From Devosia sediminis (lineage in GTDB: Bacteria; Pseudomonadota; Alphaproteobacteria; Rhizobiales; Devosiaceae), in assembly GCF_016411825.1 (NCBI RefSeq), contig NZ_JAEKMH010000002.1, positions 558,001 through 622,000 of the forward strand: a stretch of DNA of 64,000 nucleotides, in the 5' to 3' direction. Positions 53,247 to 61,848 of the stretch are shown here, one piece after another. The position numbers and the translations under genes are program-made. The number at the start of each line of letters is the position of its first letter. Position 1 is the first letter of the stretch. The notes beneath the pieces were generated by a model. It made no database searches, had not been told where the DNA came from, and saw only the letters and a program-made list of their open reading frames with translations.

Positions 53247-54964
53247 GCGACGCCTCGCTTGCCGGAGGGAATGGGGGTCTGGACGAGGCTCGTGCCGGCA
53301 ATGCGCCAGGCCTTGTCCAGGCGACCGGCCACGGCAAGCGAATGGGTGGCGACGATCAGCGTGCGGCCGCGGGCATAGTCGCGGATGACGGAGATGATCT
53401 CGTCTTCCAGCGCCGCATCGAGATGGGCGGTGGGTTCGTCGAGGAGGATCAGCCCCGCATCGCGGAGGAACAGACGGGCCAGGGCGACCCGCTGGGCCTG
53501 GCCGCCGGAAAGGCCGATGCCATCCTCGCCGATGACGGTATCGAGCCCGTCGGGGAGAGCGGCGGCGAAGCCGGCGACGCGGGCGCGCTCGGCGGCCTTC
53601 TCAATGTCGCGGCGGGTCGCGCCGGGACGGGCGAGGCCTATATTGGCGGCGATGCTGGCATGGATGAGCCGCGGCTTCTGGGCGAGGAGGAAGCTGCGGG
53701 CGCGCAGTTCGTCCTCTGGCCAATCGGCGAGCGGACGGCCATCGAGGGTGATCTGACCCTCGGCGGTGCGGAGACCGGCCAGCGCTTCGAGCAGGGTCGA
53801 CTTGCCCGAGCCGCTGGGGCCAACCAGGGCCACATGCTGGCCGGCGGGAATGGCGAGCGCGGCATCGAGCAGCACGGCGCGCTGCTGGTCGGGGGTGCGG
53901 AGGGTGAGGCCGGCGAGATTGACTGATACGGCCGGGCCGGGGCGCGGGGCGATGTCGGCATGGGCAACCGGCTCCGCGGGCAGGGCGCCGAGCTGGCGCT
54001 CGATCTCCTCGAGGCCCGCCTTGGCGGTGGCGCGGTCATGATAATGCGCGGCGAGCAGGCGCAGGGGATTGTAGATTTCCGGCGCCATCAGCAGCAGGAA
54101 GAGGCCGAGCTGCAGGGTGAGCGGGCTCGCGCGCAGGTGGAGGTAGTCGATGAAGGTGAGGCCGACATAAAGCGCAATGCCGGCGACGCCGAGCGCGGCG
54201 AAGAATTCGAGCACAGCCGAAGACAGGAAGGCGATGCGCAGGACCTTGAGGGTGCGCAGCCGCAGGGCCTCGCTGGCCTCGACGATGCCGGCGGTCTCGG
54301 CAGCCTCGCGGCCAAAGAGTTTGAGCGTCAGCAGGCCGCGCAGGCGGTCGGCAAAGCGCCCCGAAAGGTGGGTGAGGGCGCGGGCCTGGCGGTCGGTGGC
54401 CACCTGGGCGCCCCAGCCGACCAGCGCCATGAAGAGCGGGATCAGCGGCGCGGTGACGAGGAACAGCACGCCAGCCACCCAGTCGAGCGGCAGGATGATG
54501 GCGCCAAAGATCAACGGCAGCAGGGCGGCCTGCAAGGCGGCGGGCAGGTAGCGCGCAAAATAGCCGTCCAGCGCCTCGACCTGGTCGACAATGGCGGAGG
54601 CGGCAGCGCCCGATGGCGGCGCATCTGCGGCACGGGGGGAGCGGGCCAGAAGCTGGGTGAAAAGCGCCTGGCGCAGGTGGCGCTTGATGGCTTCGGCCGC
54701 CACGATGCCGGACTGCTCGCCCAGCGCGCCGAGCGCGGCGCGGATGACCAGCAGCGCGAGAATGAGGCCGACGGCTGGAAGGAGCGCACCGGCTGCCTCG
54801 CCACCCTCGATGGCGCGGCCGAGGACATCGGACAGCGTCCAGGCCTGCCATACCAGGAGCGCGCCGCCAAGGAAGGGAGCGGCCATGGCAAGCACCAGGG
54901 AGGGACCGCCCTTGCGGTGGAGGCGCGTGAGCGCCTGGGCGCTACTGTTCGGCTGGGTGGTCAC
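53243..54964 (-). CDS. cydD: thiol reductant ABC exporter subunit CydD
   Basis: 573-residue partner of CydC. N-terminal membrane domain with ALLLWQAW-like helices (LVLAMAAPFLGGALLVWQAWTL), then an NBD with Walker A GPSGSGKST, signature LSGGQAQRVALARLFL and Walker B LILLDEPTAHLDAALE. Its start at 54964 is about 170 bases from the divergent cydA start, and an FNR box lies between, so cydDC may also be oxygen-controlled. Confidence 0.95.
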   Translation of the reverse strand: MTTQPNSSAQALTRLHRKGGPSLVLAMAAPFLGGALLVWQAWTLSDVLGRAIEGGEAAGALLPAVGLILALLVIRAALGALGEQSGIVAAEAIKRHLRQALFTQLLARSPRAADAPPSGAAASAIVDQVEALDGYFARYLPAALQAALLPLIFGAIILPLDWVAGVLFLVTAPLIPLFMALVGWGAQVATDRQARALTHLSGRFADRLRGLLTLKLFGREAAETAGIVEASEALRLRTLKVLRIAFLSSAVLEFFAALGVAGIALYVGLTFIDYLHLRASPLTLQLGLFLLLMAPEIYNPLRLLAAHYHDRATAKAGLEEIERQLGALPAEPVAHADIAPRPGPAVSVNLAGLTLRTPDQQRAVLLDAALAIPAGQHVALVGPSGSGKSTLLEALAGLRTAEGQITLDGRPLADWPEDELRARSFLLAQKPRLIHASIAANIGLARPGATRRDIEKAAERARVAGFAAALPDGLDTVIGEDGIGLSGGQAQRVALARLFLRDAGLILLDEPTAHLDAALEDEIISVIRDYARGRTLIVATHSLAVAGRLDKAWRIAGTSLVQTPIPSGKRGVA

Positions 54965-55034
54965 GACTGCTCGAATGGTTGGGGCCGGGGGTCTGGCTGT
55001 TCTTCTAGACTATGCGGCGCGCGATTCAGACACC

Positions 55035-55048
55035 TTGATCTGAATCAA
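55035..55048. promoter_or_regulatory. perfect FNR box upstream of cydA
   Basis: TTGATCTGAATCAA fits the FNR consensus TTGAT-N4-ATCAA without a mismatch. It is 83 bases before the cydA ATG and 71 bases from the divergent cydD start. Confidence 0.85.
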
Positions 55049-55130
55049 GGCGACGATCACTGTCCTGGCGCAAAGAAGGGTAACAGGCGGCCCCGACTCT
55101 GGCCGTCGCAACCAGAGAGCAAGAACGTCC

Positions 55131-56729
55131 ATGATCGACATGCTCGTCGTCGACCTCTCGCGATGGCAATTCGCCGCTACCGCGATGTACCACTTCATCT
55201 TCGTGCCGCTGACCCTCGGCCTCTCCTTCATGATGGCGATCATGGAGAGCGTCTATGTGATGACCGGGCGCGACATCTGGCGCAAGGCCACCCTGTTCTG
55301 GGGCACGCTGTTCGGCGTCAACTTCGCCATGGGTGTCGCCACCGGCATCGTCATGGAATTCCAGTTCGGCATGAACTGGAGCTATTACAGCCACTATGTG
55401 GGCGACGTGTTCGGTGCGCCGCTGGCCATCGAGGGCCTGATGGCCTTCTTCCTCGAAGCCACCTTCGTGGGTCTGTTCTTCTTTGGCTGGGATCGCATGA
55501 GCAAGGTGGGGCACCTGGTGGTGACCTGGCTCGTGGCCTTCGGCGCCAACTTCTCGGCGCTCTGGATCCTCATCGCCAATGGCTGGATGCAGAACCCCGT
55601 CGGCGCAAAGTTCAACCCCGACACCATGCGCATGGAAATCACCGACTTCATGGCGGTGATCTTCAACTCGGTGGCGCAGGCCAAGTTCGTCCACACGGTC
55701 AGCGCCGGCTATGTCTGCGGCGCCATTTTCGTGCTGTCGATTTCGGCCCTGTTCCTGGTCAAGGGCAAGCATGTCGAAATGGCCAAGCGCTCCGCCGTCG
55801 TGGCGGCCAGCTTCGGCCTTGCGGCGGCTCTGTCTGTGGTCGTGCTGGGTGACGAAAGCGGCTATGTGGCGACCGAGCACCAGAAGATGAAGGTCGCGGC
55901 TATCGAGGCCTCGTTCCACACCGAACCGGCGCCCGCGCCCTGGACAATCATCGCCTTCCCCGGCGCCGATGGTGAAACGGCCTGGTCGATATCGGTGCCG
56001 TGGCTGGGCGGGCTCATCACCACCCGCTCGCTCGACGAGGAGCTGGAAGGCATCAACGAGCTGGTCGATCGGGCGCAGGACCGCATCCGCTCGGGCATGA
56101 TCGCCTATGAGGCGCTGCAGGAAATCCGTGCCGATGGTACCAATACCGAGGCCCGCCTGGTGTTCGAAGAGCACTGGCAGGACCTGGGTTATGGCCTCTT
56201 GCTCAAGCGCTACCGCGTCGACGTGGAGAATGCCACGCCCGAGGAAATCGCCATGGCGGCGGAGGACACCGTGCCCGATGTGTGGCCGCTGTTCTGGACC
56301 TTCCGCATCATGATGGGTCTGGGCTTCTTCTTCATTGCCTTCTTCGGCCTCTGGTTCTATCGCGCCTCGCGCGGCTGGATCGACACCAACAAGCCGCTGC
56401 TCTGGGTCACGGTGTTCCTGCTGCCGACGCCCTGGATCGCCATCGAAAGCGGCTGGTTCATCGCCGAATTCGGCCGACAACCCTGGGTCGTGGAAGGGGT
56501 GTTGCCAACCTTCTATGCGGCATCGAGCCTGACGGCGCTCGACCTCATCCTGTCGCTGAGCTTCTTCGTGCTGCTCTACACGGTTCTGCTGATCATCATG
56601 GTCATCCTGATGGTGCGCATCGTGAAGGCTGGCCCCAAGGAGAAGCTCTTCACCCACACCGATGACGAGGACGACTTCGTCATCACCACCCTGCCGGTAA
56701 CGCCCGCAACCAAGGAGCTCGGATCGTGA
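55131..56729 (+). CDS. cydA: cytochrome bd ubiquinol oxidase subunit I CydA
   Basis: 532-residue heme subunit of the high-affinity terminal oxidase. DLSRWQFAATAMYHFIFVPLTLG carries the first heme-ligand His (residue 21); GVNFAMGVATGIVMEFQFGMNW and GWFIAEFGRQPW are family motifs, and the Q-loop with KMKVAAIEASF (ubiquinol site) is present. The long Q-loop form and length match the Escherichia coli type rather than the short CIO type. It overlaps the GTG of cydB by 4 bases. Confidence 0.97.
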   Translation: MIDMLVVDLSRWQFAATAMYHFIFVPLTLGLSFMMAIMESVYVMTGRDIWRKATLFWGTLFGVNFAMGVATGIVMEFQFGMNWSYYSHYVGDVFGAPLAIEGLMAFFLEATFVGLFFFGWDRMSKVGHLVVTWLVAFGANFSALWILIANGWMQNPVGAKFNPDTMRMEITDFMAVIFNSVAQAKFVHTVSAGYVCGAIFVLSISALFLVKGKHVEMAKRSAVVAASFGLAAALSVVVLGDESGYVATEHQKMKVAAIEASFHTEPAPAPWTIIAFPGADGETAWSISVPWLGGLITTRSLDEELEGINELVDRAQDRIRSGMIAYEALQEIRADGTNTEARLVFEEHWQDLGYGLLLKRYRVDVENATPEEIAMAAEDTVPDVWPLFWTFRIMMGLGFFFIAFFGLWFYRASRGWIDTNKPLLWVTVFLLPTPWIAIESGWFIAEFGRQPWVVEGVLPTFYAASSLTALDLILSLSFFVLLYTVLLIIMVILMVRIVKAGPKEKLFTHTDDEDDFVITTLPVTPATKELGS

Positions 56730-57871
56730 GCAGCATTCCACTCGACTACGAAACGCTGCGGCTGATCTGGTGGCTGCTGCTGGGTGTGCTGCTGATCGGC
56801 TTCGCCATCATGGGCGGGCGCGATCTTGGCGTGGGAACCCTCTTGCCCTTCGTGGCGCGAACCGACGACGAGCGGCGCGTGCTGCTCAACCTCGTGGGGC
56901 CCACCTGGGAAGGCAACCAGGTGTGGCTGGTGCTGGGCGGCGGGGCAATCTTCGCTGCCTTTCCGCCGCTCTATGCAGTGAGCTTTTCGGGCTTCTACCT
57001 CGCCATGATCGTGATCCTCCTGGCGCTGATCCTGCGGCCTGTCGGCTTCAAATTCCGCGGCAAGGTCAGCGACACGCGCTGGCGGGCGACCTGGGACTGG
57101 GCCCTGTTCATTGGTGGGTTCGTGCCATCGCTGATCATGGGCGTGGCCGTGGGCAATGTGCTGCTGGGTGCGCCGTTCCACATCGATGACACGATGCGCA
57201 TCTTCTACACGGGCAACTTCTTCCAGTTGCTCATGCCGTTCGCGCTGCTGGCCGGCCTTGTGAGCCTGGGCATGATCGTGACGCAGGGCGCCACCGTCAT
57301 TGCCGGGCGCACCGAAGGGCCGATTGCCGCGCGGGCGCGGACCTACGGGATCTGGGCGGGGCTCGTGACCATCGTGCTCTTCGCGCTGGCCGGCGTCTGG
57401 GTCGCGGCGCTCAATGGCCATGTCGTGACCAGCGTGATCGACCCCAATGCGCCGATCAACCCGCTGGCCAAGACGGTTGACCTGGTGCCGGGCGGTTGGC
57501 TCAGCAACTATGCGACCTATCCCTGGATGATGGCGGCGCCGATCATCGCCTTTGCCGGGCTCCTGGTGGCGGTCATTTCGCTGCGCGGCGGGCTGAAGCT
57601 CGTGGCCCTCCTCGGGTCGAGCGCCGGCATATTCGGGATCGTCTCGACGGCGGGCCTGTCTATCTACCCGTTCTTCCTGCCGTCCTCGACCATGCCCAAT
57701 GCAGGGCTGACGCTTTGGGACGCCTCATCAAGCCATCTGACGCTGTTTATCATGCTGCTGGCGACGGCGTTCTTCCTGCCCATCATCGTTCTTTATACGG
57801 GCTTCGTCTTCCGGGTCATGCGTGGGCCGGTGACATCGGACAGCCTCGGCAAGAACCCCAACGCCTATTAG
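56726..57871 (+). CDS. cydB: cytochrome bd ubiquinol oxidase subunit II CydB
   Basis: 381-residue integral membrane partner of CydA, starting with GTG overlapping the cydA stop. LIWWLLLGVLLIGFAIMGGRDLGVGTLLPF, NLVGPTWEGNQVWLVLGGGAIFAAFP and the C-terminal TLWDASSSHLTLFIMLLATAFFLPIIVLYT are CydB motifs. Normal length. Followed after 9 bases by cydX. Confidence 0.97.
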   Translation: MSSIPLDYETLRLIWWLLLGVLLIGFAIMGGRDLGVGTLLPFVARTDDERRVLLNLVGPTWEGNQVWLVLGGGAIFAAFPPLYAVSFSGFYLAMIVILLALILRPVGFKFRGKVSDTRWRATWDWALFIGGFVPSLIMGVAVGNVLLGAPFHIDDTMRIFYTGNFFQLLMPFALLAGLVSLGMIVTQGATVIAGRTEGPIAARARTYGIWAGLVTIVLFALAGVWVAALNGHVVTSVIDPNAPINPLAKTVDLVPGGWLSNYATYPWMMAAPIIAFAGLLVAVISLRGGLKLVALLGSSAGIFGIVSTAGLSIYPFFLPSSTMPNAGLTLWDASSSHLTLFIMLLATAFFLPIIVLYTGFVFRVMRGPVTSDSLGKNPNAY

Positions 57872-57880
57872 GAGGGCACC

Positions 57881-58009
57881 ATGTGGTATTTTTCCTGGAT
57901 CCTGGGACTGAGCCTGGCCTGCACCTTCGGCATTCTCAACGCCATGTGGTTCGAGATGCGCGAAGACCGGCGCGTGGCGCGCGAAGGCAGGGACAAGCCC
58001 TTGCCCTGA
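57881..58009 (+). CDS. cydX: CydX, small subunit of cytochrome bd
   Basis: 42-residue protein: MWYFSWILGLSLACTFGILNAMWFEMREDRR with one membrane helix and the Trp-Tyr-Phe start and Glu of the CydX/YbgT family; a basic tail follows. GGAGGG lies 5 bases before the ATG and the gene begins 9 bases after cydB, so it is the third cydABX gene. CydX stabilises the heme part of the oxidase in other bacteria. Confidence 0.95.
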   Translation: MWYFSWILGLSLACTFGILNAMWFEMREDRRVAREGRDKPLP

Positions 58010-58042
58010 CGCATGGCTCCTGACCAATCGGTCAAAAATCAG

Positions 58043-58078
58043 AAAAGCCGGATTCGAGCGCACTCGGGTCCGGCTTTT
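58043..58078 (+). terminator. terminator of the cydABX operon
   Basis: AAAAGCCGGA and TCCGGCTTTT form a 10-bp stem with inner G-T wobble pairing and a TTTTTA tail, 34 bases after the cydX stop. Confidence 0.85.
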
Positions 58079-58180
58079 TAGTGGATGATTAAGGGTTTAA
58101 GTCGTGTGGCCGAAAGCAGGCCGCGAACTCCACCCAGTCTGCGTCTGCGTCTGAATGATGACGGCGCTGCCTCTTTCGTT

Positions 58181-58206
58181 TGCACAGAATGCATAACGGA
58201 TGTGCA
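58181..58206. promoter_or_regulatory. inverted repeat upstream of a DUF1127 gene
   Basis: TGCACA (58181-58186) and TGTGCA (58201-58206) are separated by 14 bases, about 70 bases before the next start. Could be an operator; it may be chance. Confidence 0.3.
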
Positions 58207-58273
58207 GCAAGGCCATCTACTAATCACTACTGAAGCGATCTAGATATTGGTCATCAAACGAAGGGGAACCGAA

Positions 58274-58420
58274 ATGAACATCGCCAAGAAGATCGCCGAC
58301 TACGCCAAGTACCAGCGCACCCTGCGTGAGCTGAACGCTCTGGACAACCGCCAGCTCCACGACCTGGGCATCACCAAGGGTGATATCAAGGCCATCGCAC
58401 GCGGCACCTACGTCGCCTAA
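58274..58420 (+). CDS. DUF1127 small basic protein
   Basis: 48 residues: MNIAKKIADYAKYQRTLREL, then NALDNRQLHDLGITKGDIKAIARG, the arginine/lysine-rich DUF1127 pattern common in Rhizobiales. AAGGGG precedes the ATG. Some family members act in RNA turnover and phosphate or envelope control; the role here is unknown. It is a single-gene unit with its own terminator 54 bases downstream. Confidence 0.9.
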   Translation: MNIAKKIADYAKYQRTLRELNALDNRQLHDLGITKGDIKAIARGTYVA

Positions 58421-58473
58421 GTTTTAGGCGCGACAAGCTGCTCCGGCAGCATTGACCGCAAGGTCATCCGATG

Positions 58474-58495
58474 AAGGCGTCCATCAGGGCGCCTT
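58474..58495 (+). terminator. terminator after the DUF1127 gene
   Basis: AAGGCGTCC pairs with GGGCGCCTT (one G-T pair) around a 4-base loop, followed by TTTTGTCGTTTT. Confidence 0.75.
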
Positions 58496-58499
58496 TTGT

Positions 58500-59092
58500 C
58501 GTTTTGGGGGTGATGACCGGCCGCGTTTGCGGGCGATCGCTCCGGTGGAGCGATCGAAGGGAAGAACGCCCGAAGCGCTATGCGCGCAGGGCCGGATTTG
58601 CAACAGGCATCCCATCACCCCCACCGAGCTCTGCTACGGCCCTTTGGGCCGAGCGCCGCTACCTCCCCCTTCAGAGGGGGAGGTGTGCTGAACACTGCCG
58701 GCGGCGGTTGGCTACAACGCCCGTCTACTACACGGTGCCGCCCTCAGGCCTGTCGATACCGCGCTGATGTTCGATGCGGTCCTCGGGTCGAGCCCGAGGA
58801 CGGGCTGGTGGGTGTGGATAGTTCCACTCACCCCACCCTCATTCCTTCTAACCTCAGATCGCTCCACTGGAGATCTGCCCTTCGGGACAGGTCGAAGCCC
58901 ATCGAGGGGAGGGGAGGCGCAGGGCCGAACCGCCAGTGTTTATCGTCTCCCTCCCCCTTGTGGGGAGGGGTCAAGGGTGGGGGTGTGTTGTGGGCAATGT
59001 GCATCCCCATCACCCCCACCGAGCTCTGCTACGGCCCTTTAGGCCGAGCGTCGCTACCTCCCCCTTCGGAAGGGGAGGTGTGCTGAACAATG
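58500..59092. repeat. 593-base intergenic repeat region with a 92-bp direct repeat, no gene
   Basis: Two copies of a 92-base unit, at 58607-58698 and 59001-59093, differ at about six places and contain GAGCTCTGCTACGGCCCTTT and a CCTCCCCCTT hairpin. Between them are a bipartite palindromic element (GTCCTCGGG/CCCGAGGAC, 58779-58801) and a block (58833-58918) like 46877-46963. The open frames here arise from the repeats. Confidence 0.75.
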
Positions 59093-59443
59093 CTATTCCG
59101 TGATGGTGAGCGTCATCGAGCCATAGGCCGGGACCTGGACACGCTTGTAGCCTTCGACGCCGGCCCATTCGCCACCGCCGACATCCCAGCAACCGGCCGA
59201 GACGGTGAAGCTGCGGGCGCCGCCCTGCGGGATGTAGTCGCCGGTTTCGAGGCGGTTGAAGCCATAGCTCATTGCGCTGCATTCCGACATGACGATCGCA
59301 TCGAGATTGCCATAGGTGGCATTGACGATGGTCAGCGTGCCCGTGGTCGTGCCCGGCCGGACCAAGTCGCCGCCCGTGAGCGTGTCGCAGCCCGCAAGCG
59401 TCATCGTGGCGAGCGCCATGGCCGCCGATCCAATATATTTCAT
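59093..59443 (-). CDS. lipoprotein of unknown function
   Basis: 116-residue predicted lipoprotein: N-terminal MKYIGSAAMALATMTLAGCDTL with the lipobox L-A-G-C at residue 19, then TTGTLTIVNATYGNLDAIVMSECSAMSYGFNRLE and a Gly-rich domain ending in MTLTITE. No family was recognised. Four cysteines besides the lipid Cys are not evident as a motif; two occur (SECS and AGCW). ATG at 59443 has a GGGGG ribosome-binding site. The stop overlaps the second direct-repeat copy. Confidence 0.75.
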   Translation of the reverse strand: MKYIGSAAMALATMTLAGCDTLTGGDLVRPGTTTGTLTIVNATYGNLDAIVMSECSAMSYGFNRLETGDYIPQGGARSFTVSAGCWDVGGGEWAGVEGYKRVQVPAYGSMTLTITE

Positions 59444-59565
59444 GTAATCCCCCAAGCCCCTGCGGGCGAGAGGATAATACAGGCTGCCGCAGGACTGGCA
59501 ATGACCCGTTCAGGCTATGGCGGTAACTTGTGGTTCGGTATATCCGCGAAGTAATCCGACCGACT

Positions 59566-60039
59566 TCAACGCACCAGGTCGGCGACGACGCAATCGAGCG
59601 CCGTGACGAGGTCGGCGGGCCGGATGCGGATCTGGAGGCCGCGCTGGCCACCATTGAGGAAGATTTCGTCGTAGAGCGTGGCCAGTTCGTCGAGCGCCAT
59701 CGGCACCGGCTTGCGCTGGCCCAATGGGCTGATGCCACCGACCTTGTAGCCGGTGAGCCGCTCGGCATCGGCGGGTTTCATCATGTGGGCAGACTTGCCG
59801 CCAAGGGCGGCGGCGAGCTTTTTCATGTTCACTTCCTCGTCCGACGGGACGATGGCGCAGATGGGCTTGCCGTCGAGCTCGGCCATCAGCGTCTTGAACA
59901 CTTGTGCCGGTGAAACTCCCATGGCCTCGGCCGCCTGCAACCCCACACGCTCGGCGCTGGGGTCGTAGTCGTAGTGGGCGAGGGTGTAGGGGAGGCCGGC
60001 CTTGGCGAGGGCCTGGGTGGCGGGAGTGGTCTTGGACAT
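59566..60039 (-). CDS. ybaK: Cys-tRNA(Pro)/Cys-tRNA(Cys) deacylase YbaK
   Basis: 157-residue YbaK/EbsC-type editing enzyme that removes cysteine from mischarged tRNA-Pro. TPATQALAKAGLPYTLAHYDYDP at the N-terminus, VFKTLMAELDGKPICAIVPSDEEVNMKKLAAALGGK with the catalytic Lys, and GGISPLGQRKPVPMALDE with the Gly pair are all typical. Free-standing gene in cytosol. Confidence 0.95.
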   Translation of the reverse strand: MSKTTPATQALAKAGLPYTLAHYDYDPSAERVGLQAAEAMGVSPAQVFKTLMAELDGKPICAIVPSDEEVNMKKLAAALGGKSAHMMKPADAERLTGYKVGGISPLGQRKPVPMALDELATLYDEIFLNGGQRGLQIRIRPADLVTALDCVVADLVR

Positions 60040-60119
60040 GAGGGGCGTGCGTGGATTCAGGGATCATGGGCACCCTGACATGAATCCCCACACGCCCCAA
60101 GCCCCCCGCCATGCAGGCG

Positions 60120-60329
60120 TCAGCGCTCGAGATCGAACCGGCGGACCCAGCGCGGGTCGTCGGACGGATTGTGGAAGTCGGCAAGGCCCGCATCCTCGAG
60201 CAGATGCGGCGAGAGGTGGAGGGCGCTCACCTGGCGCCGCCGGCGGGTGGCAGTGGCTTCGTTCCGCAAGGCGGGCAGGGGCAGAAGAAGGGCGAGAAAG
60301 CTGGGCAGAGTGAACATGGCGACATTCAC
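60120..60329 (-). CDS. small DUF1127-like protein
   Basis: 69 residues; hydrophobic start (MFTLPSFLALLLPLPALRN), basic TRRRRQ, then HLSPHLLEDAGLADFHN, which resembles the DUF1127 pattern of leucines and D-x-G-L. Transcribed away from the LysR-type gene with about 100 bases between, the place where such small proteins are often found. Coding status is likely but the family match is loose. Confidence 0.55.
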   Translation of the reverse strand: MNVAMFTLPSFLALLLPLPALRNEATATRRRRQVSALHLSPHLLEDAGLADFHNPSDDPRWVRRFDLER

Positions 60330-60436
60330 TGGCCTTATGGTCAGTGTCCTCGTTTGGTGCGATGATCAGACAATGCGCCAACCGTGCGAGGCTTTCCAAC
60401 AAAAGACCGCCTGGTGAGCATAAGGAGGATTTATCC

Positions 60437-61333
60437 ATGGCACTGCCGCCCATGACCGCCGTGCGCGCCTTCGAGGCGGTGGCCAGGCATCTCAGTTTCA
60501 CCCGCGCGGCGGAGGAACTGGGCATGACTCAGGCGGCGGTGAGCTACCAGATCAAGATACTTGAGGAGCGGGTCGGCACGCCACTGTTCCTGCGCAAACC
60601 GCGCCAGATCGTGCTCAGCGAAGCCGGGGCGCGGCTGGCTCCGGATGTGGGCCAGGCCTTTGATTTGCTGCGCAATGCCTTTGCCGATACGCGCGGCGCG
60701 GTGGACAATCAGCTTTCGATCACCACTGTGCCCACCTTTGCCATCCAGTGGCTGGCGCTCAATGTCGGGCAGTTCCAGCTCGCCCACCCGCAGATTGCCG
60801 TACGCGTCGACAGCAGCGGCGACCTGGTCGACCTGCTGCATGACGACTTCGACATCGGCATCAGGACGCTGCCCGGGCCGCAGGGTGGCGGCCTGGCGAC
60901 GCATCTCCTGGTCAAGGCGGATTTCACGCCGCTGCTGAGCCCGGCCCTGGCCGAGAGCGTGGGCGGCATCAGGGAACCGGCCGACCTCATGAAGCTGCCC
61001 TTTCTCGATCCGCAGGACGAATGGTGGGCCATGTGGTTCGCCGCAGCTGGCGTACCCGGCTTTTCGAGCGAGGGGCGGCCGCGCAACGTGCTGAACCATC
61101 AGAGCCTGCTCGCCGTGGCCGCCATGGCCGGGCAGGGGGTGACTATGCTGACCCCGGCGCTGTTCCGCGACGACATCGCGGCCGGACGATTGATCCAGCC
61201 GTTTCCGCTGCTGGCCGAGGCCGGGCGCGGCTATTACCTCGCCTATCCCGAGAGCCGCCGCAACCAGCCCAAGATCCGTATGTTCCGCGACTGGATGCTG
61301 TCGGCGACGGAGTATATGCGCGCGCCGTCCTGA
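60437..61333 (+). CDS. LysR-family regulator (GcvA-like)
   Basis: 298 residues: N-terminal LysR helix-turn-helix (MTAVRAFEAVARHLSFTRAAEELGMTQAAVSYQIKILEERVGTPLF) and a C-terminal effector domain. The GcvA subgroup is suggested by MALPPMTAVRAFEA and the segment LSITTVPTFAIQWL. ATG at 60437 has TAAGGAGG upstream. It diverges from the small DUF1127-like gene. Target unknown. Confidence 0.92.
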   Translation: MALPPMTAVRAFEAVARHLSFTRAAEELGMTQAAVSYQIKILEERVGTPLFLRKPRQIVLSEAGARLAPDVGQAFDLLRNAFADTRGAVDNQLSITTVPTFAIQWLALNVGQFQLAHPQIAVRVDSSGDLVDLLHDDFDIGIRTLPGPQGGGLATHLLVKADFTPLLSPALAESVGGIREPADLMKLPFLDPQDEWWAMWFAAAGVPGFSSEGRPRNVLNHQSLLAVAAMAGQGVTMLTPALFRDDIAAGRLIQPFPLLAEAGRGYYLAYPESRRNQPKIRMFRDWMLSATEYMRAPS

Positions 61334-61384
61334 CATTTCCTGTCGCTGCGCACGGCTATCCCCAAGTCAAACAAAGGGGTGCGC

Positions 61385-61846
61385 ATGACCGCCGCAGAAC
61401 TGACCGCCATCATCGTCCGGGCCAAGGCCGCCAGCTATGTCGGGGGCGGCGACCGGACGCGACCGACCCGGCCCGGCTCGCATGACCTGAGCTGGAGCGA
61501 AGGCGAGTGGCGCTATCTCGACAGCTATTTCGGCGGCACCGACTTTCTCGGCCAGGAAGTGCTGTGGCGGGCGCATGAGCCGGTCTGGGCGATGAGCTAT
61601 TACGGGCAGGTGCTGCGGCCCGACCTGATCGATGGCGAACGCGCGGGCGCCACCATCAAGGCGGCGCTGGCGGCCATGTATGGCGAGGGGCGGTTTCTCG
61701 GTGGTTTCGACTGGCAGGGGCCGTTCGGCCACTATGTGGACCGCAGCCAAGGCAATGTCGCGAGCTTCAAGGGACGCGAGATGATCGAGGTGGAGGGCGT
61801 GGAAGCCTATGCGCTGGATTATTTCGGCGGGCTGGTGAAGCCCTAG
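61385..61846 (+). CDS. DUF5680-type protein
   Basis: 153-residue cytosolic protein resembling the DUF5680 domain: AKAASYVGGG near the N-terminus, LDSYFGGTDFLGQEVLW, PVWAMSYYGQVL and YALDYFGGLVKP. The family has no known function and often occurs alone or with an XRE helix-turn-helix. AAAGGGG precedes ATG 61385 (GTG at 61379 is an alternative). It lies 51 bases after the LysR gene and is followed by a terminator. Confidence 0.8.
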   Translation: MTAAELTAIIVRAKAASYVGGGDRTRPTRPGSHDLSWSEGEWRYLDSYFGGTDFLGQEVLWRAHEPVWAMSYYGQVLRPDLIDGERAGATIKAALAAMYGEGRFLGGFDWQGPFGHYVDRSQGNVASFKGREMIEVEGVEAYALDYFGGLVKP

Positions 61847-61848
61847 CA

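Noticed and set aside
53960..55852. 630-residue plus-strand frame across cydD and cydA
   Set aside because: Spans two real genes in other frames; no homology seen.
55026..56741. 571-residue minus-strand frame opposite cydA
   Set aside because: Antisense composition artefact; cydA on the other strand is unmistakable.
58580..59086. 168-residue frame in the repeat region
   Set aside because: Made of repeat units; ends repeat its own start because of the 92-base direct repeat.
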